A stretch of DNA of 64,000 nucleotides, taken from assembly GCF_900107455.1 (NCBI RefSeq), contig NZ_FNQB01000004.1:1-64000 (forward strand), given 5' to 3'. The position numbers were made by a program, and so were the translations under genes. Source of the DNA: Asanoa ishikariensis. Lineage in GTDB: Bacteria > Actinomycetota > Actinomycetes > Mycobacteriales > Micromonosporaceae. Below the pieces are notes generated by a model. That model did not search any database and was not told where the DNA came from. It saw only the letters and a program-made list of their open reading frames with translations. Positions 63,416 to 64,000 of this stretch are shown one piece after another. Every line of letters begins with the position of its first letter. Position 1 is the first letter of the stretch.

Positions 63416-64000
63416 ATGGGAGGTCTCTTCGGGCGGGAAGCCGAGCTCGCGCACATCGAGCGCTTCCTGGAGTCGGTTCGCTCCGGCGGCGACATCCGCA
63501 TGCTTCGGGGCGACGCGGGAATCGGCAAGTCCGCACTCCTCGCCACGACCGCCGAACTGGCGGCCGACAAGGGCATGCGGGTGTTGCGGGCGTCCGGCTC
63601 GGAGTTCGAGGCGACCATCAGCTACTCCGTCCTCCACCAGTTGCTGGTGCCGCTGCGCGAGGAGATCGAGCACCTTCCTCCCGGCCTCCGTGACGCGCTG
63701 ACGGTCGCGCTGGGCCTCGGCCCCGGAGCGGCGCCGGCCGCCCTGCTGGTCTGCAACGCCGCTCTGTCGTTGCTGGCAACTGTCGCCGAGCAGACGCCGA
63801 TCCTCCTGCTGGTGGACGACGTGCAGTGGGCCGACCGTCCGAGCGCCGTCGCGTTGGGTTTCATCGCGCGACGTGTCCAGCGTTCACCGATCGGCGTTGT
63901 GGTGTCCTCCCGCACCGGCACCGGTAGTCATCTCGATTGGCGCGGCCTGGCTGAGTTGGAGGCACAGCCGCTCACCGAAGAGGCGGCCGCACGGCTGGTG
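63416..64000 (+). CDS. LuxR/LAL-family regulator, N-terminal ATPase part (runs off right edge)
   Basis: From ATG 63416 the frame is open to the window end (195 codons). It starts MGGLFGREAELAHIERFLES and has Walker A MLRGDAGIGKSALLATTAEL at about residues 28-47 and Walker B TPILLLVDDVQWADRPSAVA at about residues 128-147, the AAA_16/NACHT-like ATPase of large LuxR regulators. The TPR and C-terminal helix-turn-helix lie beyond the window. It is divergent from SARP 3 and completes a group of four regulators beside the RiPP cluster. Confidence 0.75.
   Translation, partial: MGGLFGREAELAHIERFLESVRSGGDIRMLRGDAGIGKSALLATTAELAADKGMRVLRASGSEFEATISYSVLHQLLVPLREEIEHLPPGLRDALTVALGLGPGAAPAALLVCNAALSLLATVAEQTPILLLVDDVQWADRPSAVALGFIARRVQRSPIGVVVSSRTGTGSHLDWRGLAELEAQPLTEEAAARLV

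Noticed and set aside
1-64000. CRISPR arrays
   Set aside because: No regularly spaced direct repeats of 24-37 bp with unique spacers were seen. The only tandem repeats are the coding ones in precursor 1.

Overview
This window is high-GC actinobacterial DNA. Its SARP/BTAD regulators, a LuxR-type ATPase regulator, a SigE-like sigma factor, a DUF5317 membrane protein, serine recombinases and secreted Tat/Sec proteins suggest a filamentous actinomycete, probably Micromonosporaceae. No rRNA or taxon-specific marker is present, so that family is inference.

Left part (1-18 kb): an accessory region full of gene wreckage. Truncated or frameshifted remnants include a nucleotide-sugar dehydrogenase, thiolase, PH-domain and RNA-ligase-like proteins, a GyrI-like domain, IS110 and IS5 transposases, a UvrD helicase and a tyrosine recombinase. 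Among them lie a few intact genes: a lipoprotein, a quinone oxidoreductase, a DUF5317 protein and several hypothetical proteins. A large serine recombinase (15.1-16.7 kb) has an att-like sequence just beyond its stop. A related copy of that sequence, next to a decayed serine recombinase, recurs at 30.0 kb. Between the two copies lies a defence-like island (18-28.4 kb): an AlbA_2-domain protein, a 1447-residue helical protein with an N-terminal Cys cluster and a C-terminal PD-(D/E)XK-like motif, and a two-gene OLD nuclease + UvrD helicase (Gabija-like) operon whose nuclease gene carries a frameshift.

Middle part (30.7-43.4 kb): a frameshifted SigE-type sigma factor with its membrane-anchored beta-propeller partner, an alpha/beta hydrolase, secreted proteins (a small I36-like protein, a secreted M20-like peptidase, and a Tat-exported S8 protease carrying autotransporter-type beta repeats), and a metallo-beta-lactamase/MarR/SRPBCC operon behind a promoter with a perfect 12+12 bp palindrome.

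Right part (43.4-64 kb): a hybrid RiPP cluster, the most interesting part. It holds two full-length LanB-type dehydratases and two unlike precursor peptides. One (43 aa) is Cys-free with a tandem PIHETTLA repeat. The other (65 aa) has six Cys in a compact core. The cluster also has an MNIO (DUF692) enzyme with a partner protein, a GT-B glycosyltransferase fused to a PqqD-like (RRE) domain, a SAM methyltransferase, an MFS exporter and an S9 prolyl-oligopeptidase-type protease. No LanC cyclase is visible. Each precursor gene is followed by a strong hairpin before the next enzyme gene. Prolines in the precursors sit where a post-proline peptidase could release the cores. Three SARP-type regulators (one fused to a hotdog thioesterase-like domain) and a LuxR/LAL regulator that runs off the right edge follow, and presumably control the cluster.
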